This document shows positions 39,661 through 48,433 of a DNA stretch of 60,041 bases, piece after piece; position 1 is the first letter of the stretch; every line of letters starts with the position of its first letter. The stretch is from an uncultured Eubacteriales bacterium (GTDB taxonomy: Bacteria > Bacillota > Clostridia > Oscillospirales > Oscillospiraceae). The DNA is taken from the NCBI GenBank assembly GCA_900556935.1, contig USQL01000001.1, positions 1 through 60,041 of the forward strand, written 5' to 3'. The notes below the pieces were generated by a model that worked only from the letters and a program-made list of their open reading frames with translations, was not told the origin of the DNA and did no database searches. Position numbers and translations under genes: made by a program.

Positions 39661-39662
39661 CC

Positions 39663-40883
39663 ATGGATTTTCGTCTGAAAGCAAACGTGTCCAATACTCC
39701 AAATTCCTCCTTTTTGGACGGTGTTTCCGCCGTTTTCAGAAATGAGGGTTTTTCTTTTCTCAATTCTTCCGAATATACCGTTTTTCCCGGCTTTTGTGAT
39801 GTGCATGTGCATTTCCGAGAGCCGGGTTTTTCTTATAAGGAGACGGTTTTCTCCGGCAGCCGGGCGGCGGCCCGGGGCGGGTACACCGCCGTGTGCACCA
39901 TGCCCAACCTGAACCCGGTGCCGGACAGCCTGGAAGCGCTGCGGCCCCAGCTGGAAAAAATCGCCGATGCCCCCATTGCGGTCTATCCCTACGGGGCGAT
40001 TACCCAGGGCGAGCAGGGCCAGGCCCTTGCGGATATGGAAGCCCTGAGTCCCTACGTCATCGCCTTTTCCGATGACGGTCGGGGCGTGCAGAGCCCGGAC
40101 ATGATGGAGCGGGCCATGGAGGAAGCCAAGGCCCTTGGCAAGCTGATTGTCGCCCACTGCGAGGACAACAGCCTGCTTCGCGGCGGCTACATCCACGACG
40201 GGACCTACGCCAGGAAAAACAACCACAGGGGCATCTGTTCCGAGAGCGAGTGGGGCCCCATCGCCCGGGATTTGGAGCTGGCCGCCAAGACGGGGGCGGG
40301 CTACCACGTGTGCCATATTTCCACCAAGGAAAGCGTGGAGCTTGTACGGCAGGCGAAGAAAAGCGGTGTAGATGTGACCTGTGAGACCGGCCCCCACTAC
40401 CTCGTCATGGACGACAGCTTCCTGCAGGAAGACGGCCGCTTTAAAATGAATCCCCCCCTGCGGGGGGCTGACGACCGGGAAGCCCTGGTGGAGGGACTTC
40501 TGGACGGCACCATCGATATGATTGCCACGGACCACGCCCCCCACAGCGCCGAGGAAAAGGCCAGGGGCCTGGAAAAGAGTGCCTTTGGCGTGGTGGGCCT
40601 GGAAACAGCCTTCCCGATTCTATATACCTATCTGGTAAAGCCCGGCATTCTGTCCTTAGAAGCACTGCTTGAAAAGCTGGTCTGGAACCCCCGGAAGCGC
40701 TTCCGGATTCCCCTGGGCAATGATTTTTCCGTATGGGACCTGAACAGCGAATACAAGGTAGACCCCGCCGAATTCCTGTCCATGGGCAAAGCCACCCCCT
40801 TTGAAGGCTGGACCGTCCAGGGCCGGTGCATGGCAACCTTCTATAACGGGAACGCTGTGTATCAGGCGGACCGTTTCAAATAA
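39663..40883 (+). CDS. pyrC: Dihydroorotase
   Basis: This 406-residue class I dihydroorotase closes carbamoyl-aspartate to dihydroorotate. The metal motif is DVHVHFREPG (H48, H50, substrate Arg52); HCEDN, GYHVCHISTKESVELV, CETGPHYL and the catalytic-Asp region MIATDHAPHS follow in order. The nucleophile/metal-bridging position usually held by a carboxylated Lys is not obvious here, as in some clostridial forms. AAAGGAG lies eight bases before the ATG. First gene of the pyrimidine operon, preceded by an attenuator-like leader. Confidence 0.94.
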   Translation: MDFRLKANVSNTPNSSFLDGVSAVFRNEGFSFLNSSEYTVFPGFCDVHVHFREPGFSYKETVFSGSRAAARGGYTAVCTMPNLNPVPDSLEALRPQLEKIADAPIAVYPYGAITQGEQGQALADMEALSPYVIAFSDDGRGVQSPDMMERAMEEAKALGKLIVAHCEDNSLLRGGYIHDGTYARKNNHRGICSESEWGPIARDLELAAKTGAGYHVCHISTKESVELVRQAKKSGVDVTCETGPHYLVMDDSFLQEDGRFKMNPPLRGADDREALVEGLLDGTIDMIATDHAPHSAEEKARGLEKSAFGVVGLETAFPILYTYLVKPGILSLEALLEKLVWNPRKRFRIPLGNDFSVWDLNSEYKVDPAEFLSMGKATPFEGWTVQGRCMATFYNGNAVYQADRFK

Positions 40884-40892
40884 AGAAACTCG

Positions 40893-40990
40893 TAGGGGCG
40901 GCTACCAGCCGCCCGCCAGCCGACGGATCTGAGTGCTTTATTCTAACCGCTCACTTTCAATACGTTTCGGGCGGCTGGTAGCTGCCCCTA
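40893..40990. repeat. 98-bp palindromic element, TAGGGGCGGC family (copy 1)
   Basis: Terminal inverted repeats of 23 bases (40893-40915 and 40968-40990, 22 of 23 matching) each end TAGGGGC; the 52-base interior is AT-richer. It sits between pyrC and carB inside the operon. A second copy with the same ends is at 48317-48422. No transposase. Confidence 0.9.
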
Positions 40991-41045
40991 TAAAAGTGTC
41001 TATTGATTTTACATCGACATAGAGAACATTTTGGAGGAAAAGAAC

Positions 41046-44000
41046 ATGGCAAAAAGAACAGACATCAAGAAAATCCTGATCATCGGCTCCGGCCCTATCG
41101 TCATTGGGCAGGCGGCGGAATTCGACTACGCCGGTACCCAGGCGTGCCTGGCCCTGAAGGAAGAGGGCTATGAGGTGGTCCTGTGTAACTCGAACCCCGC
41201 CACCATCATGACCGATACCACCATCGCCGACAAGGTCTATATGGAGCCCCTGACCCTGGAGTATATCGCCAAAATCATCCGCTACGAGCGTCCGGATGCC
41301 ATCGTCCCCGGCATCGGCGGCCAGACCGGCCTGAACCTTGCCATGCAGCTGGAAAAGAAGGGCATTTTGAAGGAGTGCAACGTGCAGCTGCTGGGCACCT
41401 CCTCCACCTCCATCGAGCGGGCCGAGGACCGGGAGCTGTTTAAGGAGCTGTGCCAGTCCATTGGCGAGCCCGTCATTCCCTCCGAAATCACCTATTCCCT
41501 GGAGGAGGCCAAGGAGGCCGCCAAGCACATCGGCTACCCCGTGGTTCTGCGCCCCGCCTTCACCCTGGGCGGCACCGGCGGCGGCTTTGCCTACAACGAA
41601 GCAGAGCTGGAAGAAATCGGCCTGAACGCATTTAAGCTCTCCCCCGTCCACCAGGTGCTGATCGAAAAGTCCGTCAAGGGCTACAAGGAGATCGAGTTTG
41701 AGGTTATGCGGGATTCCAATGACCACGCCATCACCATCTGCGGCATGGAAAACATCGACCCCGTAGGTGTCCACACCGGCGACTCCCTGGTGGTGGCCCC
41801 CATTATGACCCTCAATGACCACGACCTCAAAATGCTCAACGACTCCGCCATTAAGATTATCCGGGAGCTGAAAATCGAGGGCGGCTGTAACGTCCAGTTT
41901 GCCCTGAACCCCCATTCCTCCGAGTACTACCTCATCGAGGTCAACCCCCGAGTCTCCCGCTCCTCCGCCCTGGCCTCCAAGGCCTCCGGCTACCCCATCG
42001 CCCGGGTCACCGCCAAGATTGCGGTGGGCATGGCCCTGGAGGATATCAAGATTGCCAATACCAACGCAGCCTTTGAGCCTTCCTTAGACTACGTAGTCGC
42101 CAAGCTGCCCCGCTTCCCCTTTGACAAGTTTGCCTCCGCCGCCAACACTCTGGGCACCCAGATGAAGGCCACCGGCGAGGTCATGGGCATTGGCTCCAAC
42201 CTGGAGGAGTGCCTTCTCAAATCCGTCCGCTCCCTGGAAATCGGCGTGTGCCACTTCTATATGCCCAAGTTCGACCACATGGAGACCGACGAAATCCTTG
42301 CCTACCTGAACCAGTTCCGGGACGACACCGTCTTTGCCGTTGCGGAGCTGCTGCGCCGGGAGGTGCCCGTGGCAAAAATCCACGAGGTCACCCAGATTAC
42401 CCCCTACTTCATTGAATCCATCGGCAAAATTGTGGCCATGGAGAAGGAGCTGAAAGCCCACGTTGGGGACGTGGAAACCCTGAAAAAGGCCAAGGCCATG
42501 GGCTTTGGGGACAAGTTCATCAGCATGCTCTGGGGCATAAAGGAAATCGAGGTTTACAATCTGCGCTGCCGCGAGAACCTCTTCCCCGTCTACCGCATGG
42601 TGGATACCTGCCATACGGGCGCGTATATCCCCTACTTCTACTCCTCCTACACAGGGGAGAATGATTCCCGCCTGACGGAAAAGAAGAAGATTGTGGTCCT
42701 GGGCGCTGGCCCCATCCGCATCGGCCAGGGCGTGGAATTCGACTACTCCACCGTCCACGCGGTAAACACCATCCGGGGCGAGGGCTACGAGGCCATCATC
42801 ATCAACAACAACCCCGAAACCGTCTCCACGGACTACACCACCGCCGACAAGCTGTACTTTGAGCCCCTGACCCCCGAGGATGTGATGAACATTCTGCACT
42901 TTGAGGCTCCCCAGGGTGTCATCGCCTCCCTGGGCGGCCAGACCGCCATCAACCTGGCCGACCCCCTGATGGAGCGAGGCGTAAAAATCATCGGCACGGA
43001 CTGCGCCGCCATCGACCGGGCCGAGGACCGCAACCAGTTTGAAAACCTCTTAAACGAGCTGAACATCCCCCGGGCCAAGGGCAAGGCCGTGACCAAGATT
43101 GAGGACGGCATCGCCGCCGCGGCGGAAATCGGCTATCCCGTGCTGGTCCGCCCCAGCTTCGTCCTGGGCGGCCGGGCCATGCAGATTGTGGCAAACGGAG
43201 AGCAGTTGCGCCAGTACCTGCGCACCGCCGTGGAAATCGACGAGGACAAGCCCGTGCTGGTGGATAAGTATATCGAGGGCCGGGAGGTCGAGGTGGATGC
43301 CATCTGCGACGGACGGGATGTGTTCGTCCCCGGCATCATGGAGCTGGTGGAGCGCACCGGTGTCCACTCCGGCGACTCCATCTCCGTCTATCCCCCCTTC
43401 TCCATCTCCGATAAGGTCAAGGGCATCATCCTGCAGTACGCCAAGAAGCTGGGTCTGGGCATCGGCATCAAGGGCCTGTTCAACATCCAGTTCATTGTGG
43501 ACAAGGAAGACCATGTGTATATCATCGAGGTCAACCCCCGCTCCTCCCGGACCGTGCCCTTCCTGAGCAAGGCTACCGGCTACTCCCTGGCAGACATCGC
43601 CACGGAGGTCATCCTGGGCAAGAGCCTCAAAGAGCTGGGCATCTTCGATATCTATCCCACGGAAAAGAGCCGCTGGTACGTCAAAGCCCCCGTGTTCTCC
43701 TTCAATAAGATTCGGGGCCTGGATGCCTACCTGTCCCCGGAGATGAAGTCCACCGGCGAGGCCATCGGCTACGACAAAACCCTGACCAGAGCCCTTTACA
43801 AGGCCCTGCAGGCCTCCGGCATGCGGCTGCAGAACTATGGCACCATCCTGGCCACCATTGCCGACAAGGACAAGCAGGAGGCCCTGCCCCTCATCCGCCG
43901 GTTCTATCAGCTGGGCTTCAACATCGAGGCCACCACCGGCACCGCCAAATTCCTGAAGGAGAACGGCATCCGCACCCACGCCCTGCAGAAAATCAGCGAC

Positions 44001-44213
44001 GGCAGCGAGGAAATCCCCAACGCCCTGCGTCAGGGCCACATTGCCTACGTGCTGAACACCCGGGACCCCGGCTCCGATGCCTCCGACGGCATCCAGATTC
44101 GCCAGATCTGCACCGAGTATAACGTAACCCTCTTCACCGCCCTGGACACCGTCAAGGTGCTGCTGGACGTGCTGGAGGAGACCACCCTGACCATCTCCAC
44201 CATTGATGCTTAA
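41046..44213 (+). CDS. carB: Carbamoyl-phosphate synthase large subunit
   Basis: This 1055-residue synthetase makes carbamoyl phosphate from bicarbonate, ammonia (from CarA) and two ATP. Duplicate ATP-grasp halves are visible. Each half opens with an ILIIGSGPIVIGQ- or VVLGAGPIRIGQ-type segment; FDYAGTQACLALKEEGYEV begins the first and FDYSTVHAVNTIRGEGYEA the second. The C-terminal MGS-like domain includes TTGTAKFLKENGIRTH. GGAGG lies nine bases before ATG 41046. No carA is adjacent, so the glutaminase subunit must come from another locus. Confidence 0.97.
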   Translation: MAKRTDIKKILIIGSGPIVIGQAAEFDYAGTQACLALKEEGYEVVLCNSNPATIMTDTTIADKVYMEPLTLEYIAKIIRYERPDAIVPGIGGQTGLNLAMQLEKKGILKECNVQLLGTSSTSIERAEDRELFKELCQSIGEPVIPSEITYSLEEAKEAAKHIGYPVVLRPAFTLGGTGGGFAYNEAELEEIGLNAFKLSPVHQVLIEKSVKGYKEIEFEVMRDSNDHAITICGMENIDPVGVHTGDSLVVAPIMTLNDHDLKMLNDSAIKIIRELKIEGGCNVQFALNPHSSEYYLIEVNPRVSRSSALASKASGYPIARVTAKIAVGMALEDIKIANTNAAFEPSLDYVVAKLPRFPFDKFASAANTLGTQMKATGEVMGIGSNLEECLLKSVRSLEIGVCHFYMPKFDHMETDEILAYLNQFRDDTVFAVAELLRREVPVAKIHEVTQITPYFIESIGKIVAMEKELKAHVGDVETLKKAKAMGFGDKFISMLWGIKEIEVYNLRCRENLFPVYRMVDTCHTGAYIPYFYSSYTGENDSRLTEKKKIVVLGAGPIRIGQGVEFDYSTVHAVNTIRGEGYEAIIINNNPETVSTDYTTADKLYFEPLTPEDVMNILHFEAPQGVIASLGGQTAINLADPLMERGVKIIGTDCAAIDRAEDRNQFENLLNELNIPRAKGKAVTKIEDGIAAAAEIGYPVLVRPSFVLGGRAMQIVANGEQLRQYLRTAVEIDEDKPVLVDKYIEGREVEVDAICDGRDVFVPGIMELVERTGVHSGDSISVYPPFSISDKVKGIILQYAKKLGLGIGIKGLFNIQFIVDKEDHVYIIEVNPRSSRTVPFLSKATGYSLADIATEVILGKSLKELGIFDIYPTEKSRWYVKAPVFSFNKIRGLDAYLSPEMKSTGEAIGYDKTLTRALYKALQASGMRLQNYGTILATIADKDKQEALPLIRRFYQLGFNIEATTGTAKFLKENGIRTHALQKISDGSEEIPNALRQGHIAYVLNTRDPGSDASDGIQIRQICTEYNVTLFTALDTVKVLLDVLEETTLTISTIDA

Positions 44214-44214
44214 T

Positions 44215-44949
44215 ATGAAACAAGGTATTTTTGAAATCATCCAAAACGAGCCCCTCACCGCCAGCGTCTACCGCATGACGCTGGCGGGGGACACCTCGGC
44301 CATCACCGCCCCGGGGCAGTTTGTAAACATCCGCCTTGCTGGGAAATTCCTGCGCCGCCCCATTTCCGTCTGCGACTGGGAGAACGGGAAGCTGACTCTG
44401 GTCTATAAGGTGGTGGGCCACGGCACCGCACAGATGGCCGCCATGGCACCGGGCGAACACCTGGACCTGCTCACGGGCCTGGGAAACGGCTACGACCTGA
44501 CCCTGACAGGGGGCACCCCTCTTCTGGTGGGCGGCGGCGTTGGCGTTCCCCCCATGTATGGCCTTGCCAAGCGTCTTCGCGCCCTGGGAACACCCGTCCA
44601 GGTGATTCTGGGCTTTAACACCAAGGAAGAAATTTTTTACGAGCAGGAATTTAAACAGCTGGGCTGCGCTGTCACCGTCACCACCGCCGACGGCTCCTAT
44701 GGCGTAAAAGGCTTCGTCACCGACGCCATGAAGGACCTTTCCTACAGCCACTTCTGCGCCTGCGGCCCGGAGCCCATGCTGAAGGCTCTGTATAAAGCCA
44801 GCGTAACCTCCGGCCAGCTAAGCTTTGAAGAGCGCATGGGCTGCGGCTTCGGTGCCTGCATGGGCTGCTCCTGCAAAACCCTGACGGGCAGCAAGCGCAT
44901 CTGCAAGGAGGGCCCCGTGATGAAAAAGGAGGAAATTCTATGGGATTAA
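44215..44949 (+). CDS. pyrK: Dihydroorotate dehydrogenase B electron transfer subunit
   Basis: This 244-residue protein has an FAD domain (RRPISVCDW near residue 46) and an NAD domain with GGGVGVPPMYGLAKRL. The C-terminal [2Fe-2S] site has cysteines C210, C215, C218 and C230 in CGFGACMGCSC and RICKEG. It passes electrons from PyrD to NAD+. The start is placed at ATG 44215, one base after the carB stop; TTG 44203 and ATG 44206 in carB are alternatives, and no clear Shine-Dalgarno is seen, so translation is probably coupled. It overlaps pyrD by 10 bases. Confidence 0.95.
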   Translation: MKQGIFEIIQNEPLTASVYRMTLAGDTSAITAPGQFVNIRLAGKFLRRPISVCDWENGKLTLVYKVVGHGTAQMAAMAPGEHLDLLTGLGNGYDLTLTGGTPLLVGGGVGVPPMYGLAKRLRALGTPVQVILGFNTKEEIFYEQEFKQLGCAVTVTTADGSYGVKGFVTDAMKDLSYSHFCACGPEPMLKALYKASVTSGQLSFEERMGCGFGACMGCSCKTLTGSKRICKEGPVMKKEEILWD

Positions 44950-45845
44950 ACGTGAATCTCTGTGGAATCCGGCTCGACAATCCGGTCATCCCCGCCTCCG
45001 GCACCTTTGGCTTCGGCTATGAATTCGCAGATCTGTACGATATCAATATTCTCGGCACCTTCTCCTTTAAGGGCACCACAAAGGATGCCCGGTTTGGAAA
45101 TCCCACCCCCCGGATTGCCGAATGCCCCGCGGGCATGATCAACGCCGTAGGCTTGCAGAATCCCGGAGTAGAGGCAGTGATCGAAAAAGAGCTTCCGAAG
45201 CTTCAAAAGGTTTTCCACAAGCCGGTGATGGCCAATGTCTCCGGCTTTTCCGTGGCGGACTACGCCTACACCTGTGAGAAGCTGGACAAGGAGTCCCAGG
45301 TGGGCTGGCTGGAGGTCAACGTCAGCTGCCCCAATGTCCACGGCGGCGGCATGAGCTTCGGCACGGACCCCAAGGCCGCGGCGGAGGTGACGAGGGCCGT
45401 CAAGGCCGTCACTAAAAAGCCCGTGATTGTCAAGCTCTCCCCCAACGTCACGGACATTGTGTCCATTGCCAAAGCCTGCGAAGACGCCGGGGCCGACGGC
45501 ATCAGCCTGATCAACACCATGCTGGGGATGCGCATTGATTTGCGTCGCAGAAAGCCCGTCATCGCCAACACCATGGGCGGCTACTCCGGCCCCGGCATCT
45601 TCCCGGTGGCCCTGCGGATGGTCTACCAGGTGGCCCACGCGGTAAAAATTCCCGTTGTAGGTATGGGCGGCGTGCAGAGCGCCGAGGACGTGCTGGAAAT
45701 GATGATGGCCGGTGCCACCGCCGTTGAGGTGGGAGCCGCCAACCTGGTAAACCCTTGGGCCTGCAAGGAGATCATCGAGGACCTGCCCCGGGTTATGGAA
45801 ACCTACAAGATCGAAAACCTGCAAGATATTATAGGAGGTATCTAA
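44940..45845 (+). CDS. pyrD: Dihydroorotate dehydrogenase B, catalytic subunit
   Basis: This 301-residue class 1B enzyme oxidises dihydroorotate to orotate with FMN. Visible are NPVIPASGTFGFG, NAVGLQNPG, the catalytic-Cys loop VNVSCPNVHGGG, KLSPNVTDI, and the FMN phosphate site in VGMGGVQSAEDVLEMMMAGA. AGGAGG precedes ATG 44940, which lies inside pyrK. The partnership with PyrK makes this the NAD-dependent heterotetramer typical of Firmicutes. Confidence 0.97.
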   Translation: MGLNVNLCGIRLDNPVIPASGTFGFGYEFADLYDINILGTFSFKGTTKDARFGNPTPRIAECPAGMINAVGLQNPGVEAVIEKELPKLQKVFHKPVMANVSGFSVADYAYTCEKLDKESQVGWLEVNVSCPNVHGGGMSFGTDPKAAAEVTRAVKAVTKKPVIVKLSPNVTDIVSIAKACEDAGADGISLINTMLGMRIDLRRRKPVIANTMGGYSGPGIFPVALRMVYQVAHAVKIPVVGMGGVQSAEDVLEMMMAGATAVEVGAANLVNPWACKEIIEDLPRVMETYKIENLQDIIGGI

Positions 45846-45846
45846 G

Positions 45847-46545
45847 ATGGGAAAAGACGTAATTGTCGCCTGTGATTTTTCCAGTGCGGCGGAGACCTTC
45901 GCGTTCCTGGACAAGTTCACCGGCAGAAAGCCCTTTGTAAAAATCGGCATGGAGCTGTACTATGCCGAGGGCCCGGAAATTGTCCGGCAGATTAAGGCCC
46001 GGGGCCACAAGATTTTCCTGGACTTAAAGCTCCATGACATTCCCAACACCGTAAAGAAATCCATGGCCGTCCTGCGGAACCTGGATGTGGACATTACCAA
46101 CCTCCACGCCGCCGGTACCACCGCCATGATGAAGGCCGCCCTGGAGGGCCTCACCCGGCCCGACGGCACCCGGCCCCTGCTGATTGCCGTCACCCAGCTG
46201 ACCTCCACCGACCAGGAGGCCATGGAGCGGGACCTGATGATCCACGCCCCCATGGACGAGGTGGTCATGCACTACGCCGAGACCGCCAAGAACGCGGGCC
46301 TGGACGGCGTGGTCTGCTCCCCCCTGGAGGCGGAAAAAGTCCACAGCCGCTGTGGAAAGAATTTCCTCACCGTCACCCCCGGTGTTCGCTTTGCCGACGG
46401 GGACATCGGTGACCAGAAGCGGGTCATGACCCCCGCCGCCGCCAAGGCCATTGGCTCGGACTACATTGTAGTGGGCCGCCCCATCACCGCCGCGGCAGAC
46501 CCGGTGGCCGCCTATGAGCGGTGCGTGGCCGAATTCTGCGATTGA
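45847..46545 (+). CDS. pyrF: Orotidine-5'-phosphate decarboxylase
   Basis: This 232-residue enzyme decarboxylates OMP to UMP. The catalytic Asp-Lys-x-x-Asp signature is FLDLKLHDIPNTV, preceded by VKIGMELYY and followed by the C-terminal VTPGVRFADGD and DYIVVGRPITAA phosphate-binding motifs. AGGAGG lies before the ATG; the pyrD stop is one base upstream. Length is typical of the B. subtilis type. Confidence 0.97.
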   Translation: MGKDVIVACDFSSAAETFAFLDKFTGRKPFVKIGMELYYAEGPEIVRQIKARGHKIFLDLKLHDIPNTVKKSMAVLRNLDVDITNLHAAGTTAMMKAALEGLTRPDGTRPLLIAVTQLTSTDQEAMERDLMIHAPMDEVVMHYAETAKNAGLDGVVCSPLEAEKVHSRCGKNFLTVTPGVRFADGDIGDQKRVMTPAAAKAIGSDYIVVGRPITAAADPVAAYERCVAEFCD

Positions 46546-46559
46546 TTGGAGGAACCTTT

Positions 46560-47216
46560 ATGGAAAGCTATAAAAGAGCGTTTATTCAGTTTCTGGAACA
46601 GGCCGGTGTGCTGAAATTCGGTGATTTCACCGCCAAGTCCGGCCGGAAGATTCCCTATTTTATCAACGCCGGTGAGATTAAAACCGGCGACGAAATCGCC
46701 ACCCTGGGCAAGTTCTACGCCCGGGCGTACCTGGAAAAGCTGGGCAAAAAGCAGACGGTTCTCTATGGCCCTGCCTACAAGGGCATCTCCATTGCCGTGT
46801 CCGCCGCCGTAGCCCTCAGCGAGGAGGGGCTGAACGTTCCCTTCTTCTTCAACCGGAAGGAAGCCAAGGACCACGGCGAGGGCGGCAGCTTCGTTGGCTA
46901 CGTGCCCAAGGCCGGGGAGGAAGTGGTCATCACCGAGGATGTGATTACCGCCGGTACTGCCATCCGGGAGAGCATGGCCCTTCTGGGGAAGCTCGAGGGT
47001 GTCAAGGTTGCCGCCACCTTCATCATGGTGGACCGCAAGGAGCGGGGCCAGGGTGAGAAGCTGGCCATGGAGGAAGTGGAGGAGGAATTCGGCTTCCCCG
47101 TGTACTCCGTGGTGGATGTGTATGACATCATCGAGTACCTGGAAGAGGACCCCAAGAACGAAGAGAACGTACAGCGCATCAAGGCCTATCTGGCCGTCAA
47201 TGGAGGCAAAGCATGA
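46560..47216 (+). CDS. pyrE: Orotate phosphoribosyltransferase
   Basis: This 218-residue type I phosphoribosyltransferase converts orotate and PRPP to OMP. The PRPP motif is VVITEDVITAGTAIRES, with a catalytic loop around RKEAKDHGEGG. KSGRKIPYFINAGEI is the N-terminal orotate site. GGAGGA lies eight bases before ATG 46560; the stop overlaps the pyrB start (ATGA). Confidence 0.97.
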   Translation: MESYKRAFIQFLEQAGVLKFGDFTAKSGRKIPYFINAGEIKTGDEIATLGKFYARAYLEKLGKKQTVLYGPAYKGISIAVSAAVALSEEGLNVPFFFNRKEAKDHGEGGSFVGYVPKAGEEVVITEDVITAGTAIRESMALLGKLEGVKVAATFIMVDRKERGQGEKLAMEEVEEEFGFPVYSVVDVYDIIEYLEEDPKNEENVQRIKAYLAVNGGKA

Positions 47217-48295
47217 GAAGTCTCAATAGCATCCTGGACCTTTCCGTGGAGGAGCTGGACGGGCTCATTTCCACCGCCAAGGACATTATCGCGAATCCCG
47301 AAAAATACCGCGACAGCTGCAAGTACAAAAAGCTTGCCACATTGTTCTATGAGCCCTCCACCCGGACCCGGCTGAGCTTTGAGGCCGCCATGCTGGAGCT
47401 GGGCGGCAGCGTCCTGGGCTTCGCCTCCGCCAATTCCTCCTCCGCCGCCAAGGGCGAGAGCATGGCGGACACCGCCAAGATTATCAGCTGCTACGCCGAC
47501 ATTATGGCCATCCGCCACCCCAAGGACGGCGCTCCCTTCGTCGCCTCCCGGAACGCCTCCGTGCCCGTGATCAACGCCGGCGACGGGATGCACAACCATC
47601 CCACCCAGACACTGGCGGACCTTCTGACCATCTCCCGGGAGCTGGGTCGGCTGAACAACCTGACCATCGGCTTCTGCGGAGACCTGAAATACGGCCGCAC
47701 CGTTCACTCCCTGATTGAGGCCCTGAGCCGCTACACCGGCATCCGGGTGGTCCTCATCTCCCCGGAGGAGCTGAAGCTTCCCGGCTATGTAAAGTTCGGC
47801 GTTCTGGAAAAGAACGGCATCCCCTACCAGGAAGTCACCTCCCTGGAGGATGCCATGCCCAATTTGGACGTACTGTATATGACCCGCATCCAGCGGGAGC
47901 GGTTCTCGGACCCGGACGCCTACGCCCGGCTGAAGGACAGCTACATTCTGGACACCGAGAAAATGAAGCTTGCCAAGGAGCACATGTGCGTCCTGCACCC
48001 CCTGCCCCGGGTCAACGAAATCAGCGTCGGCGTGGATGATGACCCTCGGGCCGCCTACTTCCGCCAGGCCCTCAACGGAAAATACATGCGCATGGCCCTG
48101 ATCCTCATGCTCCTGAAGGAAGCAGAGGAGAATCCCGCCCGGGAGCCCATCGAAGGCGAGCTTCGCTACGACCTGGTGTGCCGCAACCCCCGCTGCATCT
48201 CCGCCACCGAGCAGGAACTCCCCCAGATTTTCCGCCTGACCGACAAGGCAGCCGGTATCCACCGCTGCATCTACTGCGAGCATATCGCAGAGTAA
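47213..48295 (+). CDS. pyrB: Aspartate carbamoyltransferase with fused PyrI-type zinc domain
   Basis: This 360-residue protein has a catalytic ATCase chain (residues 1-309) with FYEPSTRTRLSFE for carbamoyl phosphate, INAGDGMHNHPTQTLADLLTI, and MTRIQRERF for aspartate. After about residue 313 a short extra domain carries C323-x4-C328, a 23-residue gap, and C352-x2-C355. That is exactly the cysteine spacing of the E. coli PyrI zinc domain (C109, C114, C138, C141). The allosteric nucleotide-binding half of PyrI is absent. It is the last gene of the operon, followed by a palindrome with a T-run. Free PyrI is not encoded in the window. Confidence 0.95.
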   Translation: MRSLNSILDLSVEELDGLISTAKDIIANPEKYRDSCKYKKLATLFYEPSTRTRLSFEAAMLELGGSVLGFASANSSSAAKGESMADTAKIISCYADIMAIRHPKDGAPFVASRNASVPVINAGDGMHNHPTQTLADLLTISRELGRLNNLTIGFCGDLKYGRTVHSLIEALSRYTGIRVVLISPEELKLPGYVKFGVLEKNGIPYQEVTSLEDAMPNLDVLYMTRIQRERFSDPDAYARLKDSYILDTEKMKLAKEHMCVLHPLPRVNEISVGVDDDPRAAYFRQALNGKYMRMALILMLLKEAEENPAREPIEGELRYDLVCRNPRCISATEQELPQIFRLTDKAAGIHRCIYCEHIAE

Positions 48296-48316
48296 ACAGG
48301 CCATTTGATATCAAAA

Positions 48317-48429
48317 ACCGTAGGGGCGGCAACCCTGCCGCCCGCTAACTAACGAAATTGTGCGCTTCATAAAGTCGCTCAGTCTCGGAACCTAGCGGGC
48401 GGCTGGTAGCCGCCCCTACGGTGTTTTTT
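48317..48429. repeat. 106-bp palindromic element, TAGGGGCGGC family (copy 2), doubling as pyr terminator
   Basis: Perfect 14-bp terminal inverted repeats (48317-48330 and 48409-48422) enclose an interior with a further GCGGGCGGC block. The right end is followed by GTTTTTTT, so on the plus strand the folded element has the form of an intrinsic terminator, 21 bases after pyrB. Same family as 40893-40990. Confidence 0.9.
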
Positions 48430-48433
48430 TGTT

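Noticed and set aside
39578..39662. PyrR-binding attenuator in the pyr leader
   Set aside because: The leader is too short and no PyrR binding-loop consensus was recognised; only a simple terminator is visible.
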